Positions 27,692-36,812 of a stretch of 64,000 nucleotides of DNA are shown here, in pieces (the first letter of the stretch is position 1; every line of letters starts with the position of its first letter). The DNA is taken from contig JAWKON010000011.1 of assembly GCA_041391125.1 (NCBI GenBank), positions 62,001 to 126,000 on the forward strand, given 5' to 3'. Position numbers and translations under genes: made by a program. The notes below the pieces were generated by a model. The model searched no databases. It saw nothing but the letters and a program-made list of their open reading frames with translations, and was not told the DNA's origin. This stretch comes from JACKBC01 sp041391125. Its GTDB lineage: Bacteria; Chloroflexota; Anaerolineae; Caldilineales; Caldilineaceae.

Positions 27692-28339
27692 CTAGCGACT
27701 GGCCCACAACATACCGCGGCGCTGAATTTCTTTGGCTTCAGGCACGTTAAAATCGACCGCTTGGTGCCCCAGCGACGAGTAAAAAACGCGGCCTTGCCCC
27801 CACATGCGCTTCCAGACCACCGGCATCACCGTGCCGTTAACCCACGGTGCAATCTCGGTGTTAAAGGTGGTGGTGGCCAGCACTTCGTTGGCCGGGTCCA
27901 CGTGCATGTAGTATTGCTCGGAGTGCATGTCAAAATCCGACAGCCCGGCCGTAATCGGGTCTTCGTGATTGGTGATGTTGACGCGATAGTCGATAATGTT
28001 GCCAGGGTGCGCCACCCATTGGCCGCCTACCATCCACTGATATTCGGTGTTGTTGCGGAAGGAATCCGCCATGCCGCCGTGCCAGCCCGCTACACCCACG
28101 CCGCTCTTGATGGCGTTGAGCAGTCCGGCCTCCTGCTCGCGCGTAATGGTTCCCATAGTCCACATGGGGACGACCAGGCTCAACTGCTGCATCTTTTCGG
28201 TGTTCAAATAGCTGTCCAGCGTGTCGGACAGTTCCACCGCAAAGCCGGCGGCTTCCAATAGCGGGGCGAAAATTTCGGCGCACTGCTTGGGTTGATGCCC
28301 CTCCCAACCGCCCCAAACAATCAATGCTCTTTTCATCAT
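27692..28339 (-). CDS. ThuA-like domain protein (trehalose utilisation family)
   Basis: 216 residues from MMKRALIVWGGWEGHQP. The class I glutamine-amidotransferase-like fold of the ThuA family is suggested by GWEGHQPKQCAEIFAPLL, SLVVPMWTMGTITREQEAGLLNAIKSGVGVAGWHGG, VAHPGNIIDYRVNI and GRVFYSSLGHQAVDF. The true start is the ATG at 28339 or 28336 behind GGAAGGAAAG. Probably acts on sugars or sugar-like ligands; function not established. Stands alone. Confidence 0.85.
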   Translation of the reverse strand: MMKRALIVWGGWEGHQPKQCAEIFAPLLEAAGFAVELSDTLDSYLNTEKMQQLSLVVPMWTMGTITREQEAGLLNAIKSGVGVAGWHGGMADSFRNNTEYQWMVGGQWVAHPGNIIDYRVNITNHEDPITAGLSDFDMHSEQYYMHVDPANEVLATTTFNTEIAPWVNGTVMPVVWKRMWGQGRVFYSSLGHQAVDFNVPEAKEIQRRGMLWASR

Positions 28340-28921
28340 GCTTTCCTTCCCAATAAATGGTATATTGTTTATAGTAATCGGCTTAACATCCCGTGGGGTC
28401 ACATAATGCGATTGACCGCAACATCTTTCCGTTTTTTAAGGACTACGCGCAGAAGATTCTGCTACTTGGCCACACGACGCATCTCCATTATAATCAGGGT
28501 AACCCAGAAAACCCTATAACTTTGTCTTGCATACTGTTTCTGCACCCAAAATCGGTCAAATCATAAAGGAGATGAAATAATTGGCATTGCCCGCACGTCA
28601 TAAACATATATTATAGAACATATATTATAGTCGTTCGTGATCCCCATCCCAAACTCATGGTGCAAAAGAAACAGAAGGTACATCAATCAGCTCGGTGCCT
28701 TGCCCAATCACCGCCTACATCATGCACGCAAGCCTTGAGCGCCGGATCTGTTCTGTTCGTAATACACTGCATAAGGAGTGAACAGTCCCACCCAAGCCGC
28801 ACAACACAACCTATGCCCAGCGCTCTATCAGGAGCCAGTTAAAAACCAAACCCAAGGTCGTGGATTGGCAACTTGATGTCATCAACCCCCCGTTGCCCTC
28901 AATTCAAGTTAGGAGGAATCT
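28340..28921. other. Intergenic region, no convincing gene
   Basis: About 580 bases between divergent genes. It holds a tandem duplication of ACATATATTATAG (28604-28630) and presumably both promoters. Short open frames here show no family resemblance. AGGAGG stands just before the next ATG. Confidence 0.5.
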
Positions 28922-30772
28922 ATGTCGCACCGATCTGTGAAGCCCCTGTTCCTTGCCATAGCTGCGTGTTTGTTCATTTTCGTTTTTGCCAGCATCCAAA
29001 TCAACGGGCCATCTGTCCAGGCATATGCAGCTTCTGGAAGCCCATCCGAGTCTCAAAATCTTAGTGTGGAATCAGTCAATATCGTCGGGTTGACAATTTC
29101 ATCGAATAGCCCGCAAGAGGTGGGAAGCCCCATGATTTTGACAGCCACCGTCTCCAGCAGCGTTGGACCAGTCACTTTTAATTGGAGCTTTGGAGACGGC
29201 GCCACCGGTAGTGGCCGCGTGGTGAGCCATGCTTATAGCGCCCCCGGCGATTATCTCGTTACTGTTATTGCCACGGACGATGCGGGCAGCTCGGCGGCTT
29301 CGTTAACGGTTCATGTGGATATCCCTGAAACACCTGTTCCCATCATCACACCAATTACAGCCGTTAACGTTGTTTGTACAACACCGGTGGTTGAAGGCGA
29401 TCCCGTTAACTGTATCGCCTCGACCCCGGGTGCGACCAATGTCAGTTACATATGGAGTTTTGGCGACAATACAGGAGGCGCAGAAGGTGGCTCGGTAAGC
29501 CATATTTATCAAGCCCCTGGAACATATTCTGTCTCTGCCGTCGCCACAAACAGCGTGAGTACACAAGTAGGTAGTACGCAGGTGGTCATTTTGCCAACCG
29601 CCCCGCGGGGCTTGGATATTAGGTTCAACCAACCTGTGCTGCGCGGCCAAACTGCCCTTTTCCGGGCAACCATCTCGGCAGGGAGCGGAGTCTCTTTTCA
29701 ATGGAGTTTTTCAGATGGCGTAAGCGGCCCAGGCATCACTGAGGACGCGCGAACCAGTCGCTATGAGAGACTTTTTACAGAAAATCAAGATTATGAAGTG
29801 ACGGTTGTGGCGAAGAATGGTACGGGAGAGTTGAGCGTCACCAAAATGTTTAGAGTAGAGCCCGCGCCACCGCTTGGCTTCACCTTGATCCAACCCGGCA
29901 TCCATTTCCCCAATGAAGAAATAGAGTTTATTGCCCAAACCACAGGCGGCGATGATATTATCTATGATTGGGAGTTTGGCGATGGAACGATGTTGGAAAA
30001 TGGCCCCCAAGTAACCCATGCCTATACGTCAACGGGCAAATATCCAGTTATCGTTGTGGCGCGTAATGATGTGACAAGTGCAGAGGCATCAACCGTGGCC
30101 TTAGTGGGCGATCACATTCCGATGCCTGAAATAAAGTTGCAAATTCCCAAGATTACAGCTCTCGCCAATGTGCCGATCCCAGGAATAAGTGTTATCAGGC
30201 CCAGGAGTGATCTAGCTTATTGCTGGAATTTCAACTTTGCCGATAATCCGCAGGGGGCGGCCGAGAAATTGGTATTGGGCTCGTCAGTCACTTATACATA
30301 TACAACTGCTGGCCTCTATGTTGTCGAGGTATATGGCGCACCAGCCACAGGAAGCTGTAGCCTGGATACCGCTATTGCCAAAGGGTATGCGGGGATTCGG
30401 GTCCGTGATGAAAAACAGTTCATGCCGGCGGCTTTTCGCCGCGATCTAACTGAGAGACAGGAGCCGCCGGCCACCGTAACACCATCGGTGACAGCCACAT
30501 CTACACCGACTGTTACGGCGACGGCGGAGGTAACGACAACCGTAACGCCCACATCCACGGTCACCATTACCACGCCGGTCACATCTTCACCCGCACCCAG
30601 TGATACTGTATCAGCAACGCCCCCAACACCGGACACGGCGGCGCCACCTGAAACCGCACCCCCTGCGGGTACGCCCGTACCTAGCGACACTCCGGGCGGC
30701 ACAACGACAATGCCAGCAACGCCCACCCCGATACCGGGCTCAGTTGTTCTGCCGCCACCTACCGAACCCTAA
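28922..30772 (+). CDS. Exported PKD-domain protein with Thr/Pro-rich tail
   Basis: 616 residues. Signal sequence at residues 1-40 (FLAIAACLFIFVFASIQI), then four PKD-like domains, each with the hallmark FxWxFGDG or variant (NWSFGDGATGSG, YIWSFGDNTGG, QWSFSDGVSGPG, YDWEFGDGTMLENG) and VTHAYxxxGxYxVxV. A fifth, poorer one follows around residue 430. An FMPAAFRR motif leads into an ~90-residue tail of Thr, Pro and Ser (TPTVTATAEVTTTVTPT and so on), a likely wall-spanning or glycosylated linker. No sortase signal or catalytic domain is seen. Probably a surface adhesion or scaffold protein. Confidence 0.85.
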   Translation: MSHRSVKPLFLAIAACLFIFVFASIQINGPSVQAYAASGSPSESQNLSVESVNIVGLTISSNSPQEVGSPMILTATVSSSVGPVTFNWSFGDGATGSGRVVSHAYSAPGDYLVTVIATDDAGSSAASLTVHVDIPETPVPIITPITAVNVVCTTPVVEGDPVNCIASTPGATNVSYIWSFGDNTGGAEGGSVSHIYQAPGTYSVSAVATNSVSTQVGSTQVVILPTAPRGLDIRFNQPVLRGQTALFRATISAGSGVSFQWSFSDGVSGPGITEDARTSRYERLFTENQDYEVTVVAKNGTGELSVTKMFRVEPAPPLGFTLIQPGIHFPNEEIEFIAQTTGGDDIIYDWEFGDGTMLENGPQVTHAYTSTGKYPVIVVARNDVTSAEASTVALVGDHIPMPEIKLQIPKITALANVPIPGISVIRPRSDLAYCWNFNFADNPQGAAEKLVLGSSVTYTYTTAGLYVVEVYGAPATGSCSLDTAIAKGYAGIRVRDEKQFMPAAFRRDLTERQEPPATVTPSVTATSTPTVTATAEVTTTVTPTSTVTITTPVTSSPAPSDTVSATPPTPDTAAPPETAPPAGTPVPSDTPGGTTTMPATPTPIPGSVVLPPPTEP

Positions 30773-30774
30773 AA

Positions 30775-30816
30775 ATGCCAGGGCCCTCTTGCGCTTGCAC
30801 GGGGGCCTTGTCATTT
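30775..30816 (+). terminator. Imperfect terminator after PKD protein
   Basis: AATGCCAGGGCCC and GGGGGCCTTGTCATT form an imperfect stem with a 12-nt loop, right after the stop codon. Confidence 0.5.
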
Positions 30817-30826
30817 CAACCAGTTC

Positions 30827-31340
30827 TTAGCTCAACGCCAGCACCTGCGGCTGCACCACCCGCATCAACTCCGCCACGGTCAGCCGCATCATGGTACGGT
30901 CATCCCCACCCCCGCCGAAGATGACGCCGCCGTTGTGCGCCGCCAGCGCCACCACCGTCGCATCCACCAAAACTGGCAGCGGCGTGCGATGCCCAAAGGG
31001 CGGCACGCCGCCCGCCGGATAGCCGAGCAGTTCCAGCACCTGCTCCGCCGATGCCAGCTTGACCTGATTTTTGCCCACACCAAAATGTTCGGTCAGCGGC
31101 TTCTTTTCCACGCGCCGTTCGCCGTTGCTGATCACCACCACGGGCTGCGGCGGCGTCGGGCTGCCCCGGCTGGCGGATCAGAAAGAGCAGCGTCTTGATG
31201 ATCTGTTCCGGCTGCACGCCCAGTGCGACTGCGGCGGCCGGAACGGTAGGCGTGTGGCCGATCTCGTCGATGAGCGTGGCTTCAATTTGGTATTCGTCAA
31301 TAAAGCGCTGCAAATCGGCGGGCGTCAGTAAAATGCTCAA
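30827..31340 (-). CDS. ybaK: YbaK/EbsC-type Cys-tRNA(Pro) deacylase, one frameshift
   Basis: About 170 residues when joined. N-terminal part LTPADLQRFIDEYQIEATLIDEIGHTPTVPAAAVALGV and PEQIIKTLLFLI; after a frame change near 31150 the rest reads VVVISNGERRVEKKPLTEHFG, KLASAEQVLELLGYPAGGVPPFG and LPVLVDATVVALAAHNGGVIFGGGGDD, all typical of the family that hydrolyses mischarged tRNA. The start is probably TTG at 31340 behind AGGAGAG. The break is probably a sequencing error. Confidence 0.85.
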
Positions 31341-31361
31341 AACGGTTTCTCTCCTCTTGTC

Positions 31362-31440
31362 AAAATTTAGACGCAAAAGACGCAAGCGACGCAAAGGGCG
31401 CTAGCGTAAAAAACGTTTGCGTCCTTTACGCCGCTTGCGT
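31362..31440. repeat. Inverted repeat with GACGCAAGCG arms
   Basis: GACGCAAGCGACGCAAAGGG at the left matches CCTTTACGCCGCTTGCGT at the right in inverted orientation. Upstream of ybaK. Confidence 0.6.
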
Positions 31441-31544
31441 TAAATTCCTTAAATTCACAAAGAGAAAACTATGTGTATTTAGCGTTTTTGTGGCTATTCT
31501 ATTCGTGGTTGACCAGTCGAGCGCTTGCCGATCTTCGGCGTGCC

Positions 31545-33203
31545 TTAATCGCAATGTTGCGACGCGGCCACAGGCAAATAGATTTGGTGACTGCTTAGAA
31601 TGGGGATGGTGCCGGCCGGTTCTGGGGTTGATTTAGCCACCGGCGGCTCAAAATTGACCACCAGGCGCGGGGCGGCCAGCGGCTGCATGTCATATGTCAC
31701 CACAGAGCGGTTGCCCGTACCACTCAAGAAAAAGGCGAGCGCGTTGCCGCTGACCCAGCCGGGCTGACGCACGATTTCCTGCACAATGGGCGCGAGATCT
31801 GATGTCCGGTGCGCCTCGCCCACCGTTTCCCATTGTGTCTCAATGTTCCACGACACCTGGTGTTGCGTCTGTGGGCGGCTGCTGAGGCTGAAGGGCGCCA
31901 TATCAAAGGGGCGCGCGTTGGCGCTCTTTTCGCCATAAATGGCAATGGCGGCGGGGGGTTTATCCGATGTCTCGGCGGCGGCAAACTCTATGTGGGCGCT
32001 CAGAATGGCAGCACAGGGAGGAATCTGCACATTGGCAAAGCGCCCGCCGGCAACATAGCTGCGCTGATTTGCGTCAGTCACCAATTCACCTTGCGCATAG
32101 GCAACGGCGCCCGTTCCCGTCTGCTCGATCAGGTGATCGATAGCCGCGCTTATGCGCATATCCACCACCTGCCCGCCAAATTCAACCGGAGTCGTTGGCG
32201 ACGCCGTGGCGTAAAGTGTGGCGCTATCCACGACTTCATTGTCGGCCGTCAAGAATTGGAAAGTAATTTGTGTTTCATCCGCAGCAACCAGCATGGCGCC
32301 AAAATCACTATTGTAGGTGAACTGGCTGCCCTTAAAAGGATCTGTACGAAAGGGATGACGGCTTTTACCGCCCAGCCCATTCACAAAATAGGTGACGCCG
32401 CCCAACTCAAGCCGTTCGTACACATGATCGTGACCAGAGAAGACGGCGTCGATACCCCATTGGGCAAAGGGCCACTGCATCTCCTTGTGGCTGCCGTGCC
32501 GCGAGCCAGACGAAAAGGGGGAGTGATGGGCAATGGCCAGATTCCAGGTTGCCGTAGAGCTTTTGAGTTCTTCGCGCAGCCACATGGCTTGAGTGGAAAG
32601 CGGCGTGATCCCATCCGGTTCACGCGGGTCGCTATCTAGCACAAAAAAGCGCACGGGGCCGCGTTCAAAAGAGTAATATCGCTCATTACCAGGCAGGGTA
32701 AAATAGTCCAAATAGGGGCCAACGCAAGTCCCCTCGCTGCAACTCATCGATTCCCAATCGTGGTTGCCCAGAGATGGGAAAAACCGGTTGATAAGGGTGG
32801 ATTCCCCGGAATTCTGTCCTTCCAAACTGCCCAAATAGGGTACAATATATGCTCGAAAATAGGCGCCGATATGAGCATCAATGTCTTCAGCGCGCCCTTT
32901 CTCATAATTATTATCCCCCGTTGTGACAATAAAATCGGGCTGCCAGCTCTTTATCAGATCCGCCACGCGCACCGCATCCGGTGCGGCCACACCATAGTCG
33001 CCGATGACGGCAAAACGGGTCAGTTCCTGAGCAGGCGCCTGGCGCAACGGCCGGTGCGCAGAGCGGAAGGACGCATGGCCCACAATGTGTGTGATTGGAT
33101 TCCAGAGGGTAACCAGCAATAGCAAAATGGCGCAGGCGCCCCATCCCCACGTACGGGGAATAACGAAATTGGCCCATTGGCGATGATGCACCCTGTTTTT
33201 CAT
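31545..33203 (-). CDS. Exported metallophosphoesterase
   Basis: 552 residues. One membrane helix/signal at residues ~18-38 (WGACAILLLLVTLW). The calcineurin-like motifs occur in order: FAVIGDYG, TTGDNNYEKG, FFPSLGNHDWE, IAHHSPF and FSGHDHVYERL; these bind two metals. Layout resembles purple acid phosphatase-like enzymes. The C-terminal ~200 residues are beta-rich (sugar-binding-like), ending in IYLPVAASQHCD, which recalls the YLPL motifs of other exported proteins in this window. Probably releases phosphate outside the membrane; exact substrate unknown. Confidence 0.85.
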   Translation of the reverse strand: MKNRVHHRQWANFVIPRTWGWGACAILLLLVTLWNPITHIVGHASFRSAHRPLRQAPAQELTRFAVIGDYGVAAPDAVRVADLIKSWQPDFIVTTGDNNYEKGRAEDIDAHIGAYFRAYIVPYLGSLEGQNSGESTLINRFFPSLGNHDWESMSCSEGTCVGPYLDYFTLPGNERYYSFERGPVRFFVLDSDPREPDGITPLSTQAMWLREELKSSTATWNLAIAHHSPFSSGSRHGSHKEMQWPFAQWGIDAVFSGHDHVYERLELGGVTYFVNGLGGKSRHPFRTDPFKGSQFTYNSDFGAMLVAADETQITFQFLTADNEVVDSATLYATASPTTPVEFGGQVVDMRISAAIDHLIEQTGTGAVAYAQGELVTDANQRSYVAGGRFANVQIPPCAAILSAHIEFAAAETSDKPPAAIAIYGEKSANARPFDMAPFSLSSRPQTQHQVSWNIETQWETVGEAHRTSDLAPIVQEIVRQPGWVSGNALAFFLSGTGNRSVVTYDMQPLAAPRLVVNFEPPVAKSTPEPAGTIPILSSHQIYLPVAASQHCD

Positions 33204-33602
33204 TACAAATATCCTACCTTTTCATCACTCAGTACACCGCAATGGCATTAACAATAGAGACGCCGGACGCATTTTGCGAATCCGATTTCAATCATGCCGT
33301 TGCGGCCTATCGACACTGCCCCAAATGGCAGCGCGTGAATATCGCAGACTTAGATCTGGCCAGAACCCAGACAGCCTACTCACTATGCTTGGGTGATGGG
33401 GGTACAGCCGTGGGGTGTTTGGCTTCAAGAGCGAGCCAGTGGTTTTCTCTACGGGTACACAGACTTGTCTAATATTAAGTGTATATGATTAGATTGTACT
33501 TTACGTTAATGCATTATGACAAATGGATGGTGAAATCGCGAGACGTTTGCCGACCCGCCTCATTTATTGCTCTTACAGGTGTATGATATACTTTGGACCA
33601 TC

Positions 33603-34523
33603 ATGAATGCTGCCTTAAAAGAACCAACCACTTTACAGACCTGGGTCATTGCCATGCGGCCGCGCACGTTGCCATTGGCGCTCTCCTGCATTGCCATGGG
33701 TGGCTTTTTGGCCGCCGCCGATGGACACTTTAGCGCTTCCATCACATTTTTGTGCGCATTTACTACGCTCCTGCTGCAGATTCTCTCTAATCTAGCCAAC
33801 GACTATGGCGACAGCATCCACGGGGCAGACAGTGCCGGCCGCGCCGGACCCGCACGCGCCGTTCAGTCTGGTCGTATTTCGCCGCATGCTATGTTTCAGG
33901 CGATCATCGCAACGGCGCTGCTTGCGGTGGTCAGCGGCTTGCTGTTGATTTGGTTGGCCCTGGGGCTGGAGAGGTTGCTAATGGGGCTCACTTTTGGGGT
34001 ACTGGGGGGGACGGCGATTTGGGCATCGATCACTTACACAGCCGGCAATCGTCCGTACGGCTATGTAGGACTGGGCGATCTGTCGGTGCTCATCTTCTTT
34101 GGTTGGCTAGGAGTGATGGGCACCTACTTTTTGCAAACGCATCTGCTGGCGCCGCTGGTTTGGCTGCCCGCCACAAGTTGCGGTCTCTTTGCCGTGGCTG
34201 TGCTCAACATAAACAATGTGCGCGATCTGGAATCGGATCGCAAAGCGGGCAAGCGCTCGATTCCGGTACGCATCGGCCGGGCCAAGGCGGCGCGCTACCA
34301 TTGGGCGCTGCTGGGTTTGGGACTGTTGTGCGCCATTGCCTATGTACTGTTGAGCTATCAATCGCCCGGGCAGTTTCTCTTCTTGCTTACCTTACCACTG
34401 CTGGCGCGCAGCGGCCAGGCTGTGCAACATACCCCTTCTGAAAATCTAGACCCGGCCTTAAAGCGCATGGCATTGACTAGCCTGCTTTTTGTACTTCTTT
34501 TTGGCGTGGGTCAGCTCCTATAA
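33603..34523 (+). CDS. menA: 1,4-dihydroxy-2-naphthoate prenyltransferase
   Basis: 306 residues with about eight membrane helices. The two UbiA-family aspartate motifs are visible: NLANDYGDSIHGADS (about 71-85) and LNINNVRDLESDRKAGKRSIPVRIG (about 200-225). It joins the isoprenoid chain to dihydroxynaphthoate in the membrane step of menaquinone synthesis, providing the quinone likely used by the Nuo complex. The start ATG 33603 is preferred over the upstream codon because the helix pattern starts at MRPRTLPLAL. No other men gene is near. Confidence 0.9.
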   Translation: MNAALKEPTTLQTWVIAMRPRTLPLALSCIAMGGFLAAADGHFSASITFLCAFTTLLLQILSNLANDYGDSIHGADSAGRAGPARAVQSGRISPHAMFQAIIATALLAVVSGLLLIWLALGLERLLMGLTFGVLGGTAIWASITYTAGNRPYGYVGLGDLSVLIFFGWLGVMGTYFLQTHLLAPLVWLPATSCGLFAVAVLNINNVRDLESDRKAGKRSIPVRIGRAKAARYHWALLGLGLLCAIAYVLLSYQSPGQFLFLLTLPLLARSGQAVQHTPSENLDPALKRMALTSLLFVLLFGVGQLL

Positions 34524-34746
34524 TTAGCCCACCGCAACAGCATCGGCAACGCCGCCAGCGGTCTCGATTTGTGAATCCGGCCCCGTTTTGCCCCGCTGCC
34601 ATCCCCTGATAATTCACCGCAGAAACTTGATAACAGGGGAACCGACGCGTCGAATGTTGCGAAATTGGCGCCAAAGAACACATGTGCTACAATCCCGACA
34701 TCGTAATATTGACTCATGAACTCTTATGCAGAATGAAGGACAGAAG

Positions 34747-35535
34747 ATGCAAAGTATCTACCTGGCCATAAGCGCGTGGCGCGAAGTGCTGGCGCAGACG
34801 TTGGGGGATTCCCCGGCGCAGGATAACGTGAGCCCGCCTTGGCTGGTCAACCCAGCCACACAGCGCCGCCTAAAACTAGACCGCTACTATCCCGATGTGG
34901 GATTGGCCATTCGCTTCGTGGGCTTGACCGCCAAGGGTCAAAAGCGGCAAAGCGATTGGGAAGCGCTGGAAACGGAGCAGCGCGATCAGACGCGGGCGGA
35001 GTTGTGCCGGATGAATGGCGTCCAATTGGCAATTATTGATCCCGTTGAAGAGCCGCTCAAGCAGATGGATCAATTTATGCAGGTACTTTCGCTGGCAAAA
35101 AAGGCGCCGTCACCCCAGCCGTCCGCCAAAAACAGCGCGCCGGTTAGCCGGAATGCAGCGCAAGCCACGCTGCAAAACGCGCTGCAGAAAGCCAGCGCGT
35201 TACGCAGCCGGATGGCCAAAAATCCCGAACAATTTATGGCTACGCTGGCCGAATGCTGGCGCGATCGGGAAACGGGTATGATCAACGATTTAGCCCAAAA
35301 TCGTGTGAGAGCCGCTTCACAAACGACGCCTGGGGGCAAGAAAAAAATCATCAAAAATTTAGGGGTTGGGCAAACTATTGAACATGAGCGTTTTGGGGTG
35401 GGCCAAATTGTGGAAATGGATGGCAAGGGCGCCGAGGAACGCATTTCGATTCTATTTCAGGGCAATGAACAGCCACGTACATTTCTGTTAGAGCTTGTGC
35501 GCGCAAAGCTGAGCCCGGTAAAAGTAGCTGTTTAG
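34747..35535 (+). CDS. Unknown protein: degenerate PD-(D/E)XK-like domain plus UvrD-like C-terminal tail
   Basis: 262 residues. Residues ~30-110 read LVNPATQRRLKLDRYYPDVGLAIRFVG, then DQTRAELCRMNGVQLAIIDPVEE. This is the pattern of a PD-(D/E)XK nuclease (D in KLDRYYP, then normally AIEFxG), but the catalytic Glu is replaced by Arg, so it is probably inactive. A low-complexity linker leads to a C-terminal ~50 residues, VGQTIEHERFGVGQIVEMDGKGAEERISILF, closely resembling the Tudor-like tail of UvrD/PcrA helicases that contacts RNA polymerase. Good AAGGA site; strong terminator follows. Function inferred only as DNA- or polymerase-associated. Confidence 0.65.
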   Translation: MQSIYLAISAWREVLAQTLGDSPAQDNVSPPWLVNPATQRRLKLDRYYPDVGLAIRFVGLTAKGQKRQSDWEALETEQRDQTRAELCRMNGVQLAIIDPVEEPLKQMDQFMQVLSLAKKAPSPQPSAKNSAPVSRNAAQATLQNALQKASALRSRMAKNPEQFMATLAECWRDRETGMINDLAQNRVRAASQTTPGGKKKIIKNLGVGQTIEHERFGVGQIVEMDGKGAEERISILFQGNEQPRTFLLELVRAKLSPVKVAV

Positions 35536-35592
35536 GAACGGCACAAAAGGCGGCGGCGACTGAACAGTCGCCGCCGCCTTTTTGTGCCGTTC
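35536..35592. terminator. Long bidirectional terminator
   Basis: A near-perfect stem of about 27 bp (GAACGGCACAAAAGGCGGCG and onward) with a 3-4 nt loop, between two convergent genes. Confidence 0.85.
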
Positions 35593-35596
35593 AAGC

Positions 35597-35992
35597 TTAT
35601 CCCTCAAAGGGCTCGCGCCCAAAATCGCCCACATAGTCCGCTTCCGCTTCCACCTGGCTTTCCTGATGCATGCGCAAAAGCAAGGCGGCGGTTAAACGCG
35701 TATTTTCTTCCAAAGCCACCTGCAGGTGAACGCTTTCACCGGTGGCATAGAGAAGCAGAAAATAGATGAGGCCAATAATCAGACCAATAATACCCGCCAC
35801 AATGCCGCCACTGGCCAAAACGGCCATATTCGCCGGCAGTAAACCACCCAAGGCACTCCCGCCCACCATGTTCGGGTCGGCAATGCCAACCACAATCGCA
35901 AATACAACAGAAAGCGCCAGAATTATCCACGCAATCACTTTCAACAACGTTCCAACCAGACGCAATACGCCAAATCTCTTCGGAACAGCCAT
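35597..35992 (-). CDS. Small integral membrane protein (DUF4282-like)
   Basis: 131 residues. Two hydrophobic helices (LLKVIAWIILALSVVFAIVVG and GGIVAGIIGLIIGLIYFLLLYA) are followed by ESVHLQVALEENTRLTAALLLRM and an acidic tail. The arrangement resembles DUF4282-type proteins with two helices and a short amphipathic segment. GAGGGGAT precedes the ATG. Function unknown. Confidence 0.7.
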   Translation of the reverse strand: MAVPKRFGVLRLVGTLLKVIAWIILALSVVFAIVVGIADPNMVGGSALGGLLPANMAVLASGGIVAGIIGLIIGLIYFLLLYATGESVHLQVALEENTRLTAALLLRMHQESQVEAEADYVGDFGREPFEG

Positions 35993-36035
35993 AATCCCCT
36001 CCTCGGAATAGTGTAGTTTTTACAACCGCAGTTGA

Positions 36036-36383
36036 TTATTTTTCAGAAACAGATGCTTTGGTCGCGCTTGTGCTCTCTGTTCCGGTATTCTTTGATTCAG
36101 GTACACTTTCAGATGTTGTGGATGAGTCGGTGGAACTGCTGCTTGCGCTCTTGTCGGCATTTTCCGTTACGGCACCATTCCCGTTCTTTTTGGCCTCGGG
36201 AGATTTCTTGCTATCGGTAATATACCAGCCACTCCCCTTAAAATGCACAGCGGGCAAACCCATTTGGCGTTTCACATTTTCACTCCGGCAGCTAATGCAT
36301 ATTGGAGCATCGGTTGATGAAAATGAGACTAATTTTTCAAATTCTGTTCCACAATCATTACAAATAAATTCATAAATAGGCAC
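36036..36383 (-). CDS. FmdB-type zinc-ribbon protein with Ser/Thr-rich tail
   Basis: 116 residues if started at GTG 36383 behind AAGGAG; the frame is open further up. Starts VPIYEFICNDCGTEFE, then CISCRSENVKRQMG and FKGSGWYITD, the standard FmdB single zinc ribbon with CxxC pairs. The last ~60 residues are Ser, Thr, Lys and Glu rich and probably disordered. The family is a small regulator of unknown mechanism. Confidence 0.85.
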   Translation of the reverse strand: MPIYEFICNDCGTEFEKLVSFSSTDAPICISCRSENVKRQMGLPAVHFKGSGWYITDSKKSPEAKKNGNGAVTENADKSASSSSTDSSTTSESVPESKNTGTESTSATKASVSEK

Positions 36384-36812
36384 TTGACGCAACTCCTTTA
36401 TTATAATTCCATTTGAGACATATAATCTCACATCCCGCAGACTATCTTATATCACATCCTAATTGGCTTGGCAAAGACCGTTAACAAGACCCCAAAGGTC
36501 ATGGCTACTGTATGGCCGTCATGAAAATTAGCTATGTTTTTTTAAGCTAAAATAGGACTTTTGGGTACTCCCTCTAACGTACAAGTATCAAATATAATAG
36601 TTTTAGAATGGCGCAATGGTGGACCACAGGTCATTCAGTAGACTTATATAGGGCTATGCGATTTGTTGGTTAGCCCAGAACATGTACACCTTAATTAGTC
36701 AACCAGTATAATCAACGGATACCGAGTTGTCGAATTTCATACTGTAGATGCTTCATAATTAGGAATCTAAGCTGTTCCACCAGAGTAAACGATCACCCAA
36801 GGAGAAAAAAGG
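36384..36812. other. Intergenic region, A+T-rich, no gene seen
   Basis: About 430 A+T-rich bases between divergent genes. No open frame with coding character, no terminator. AAGGAGAAAAAAGG is the ribosome-binding region of the next gene. Confidence 0.5.

Noticed and set aside
33242..33472. 76-codon open frame between the phosphoesterase and menA
   Set aside because: No ribosome site, atypical composition, no recognisable domain; it looks like a chance open frame.
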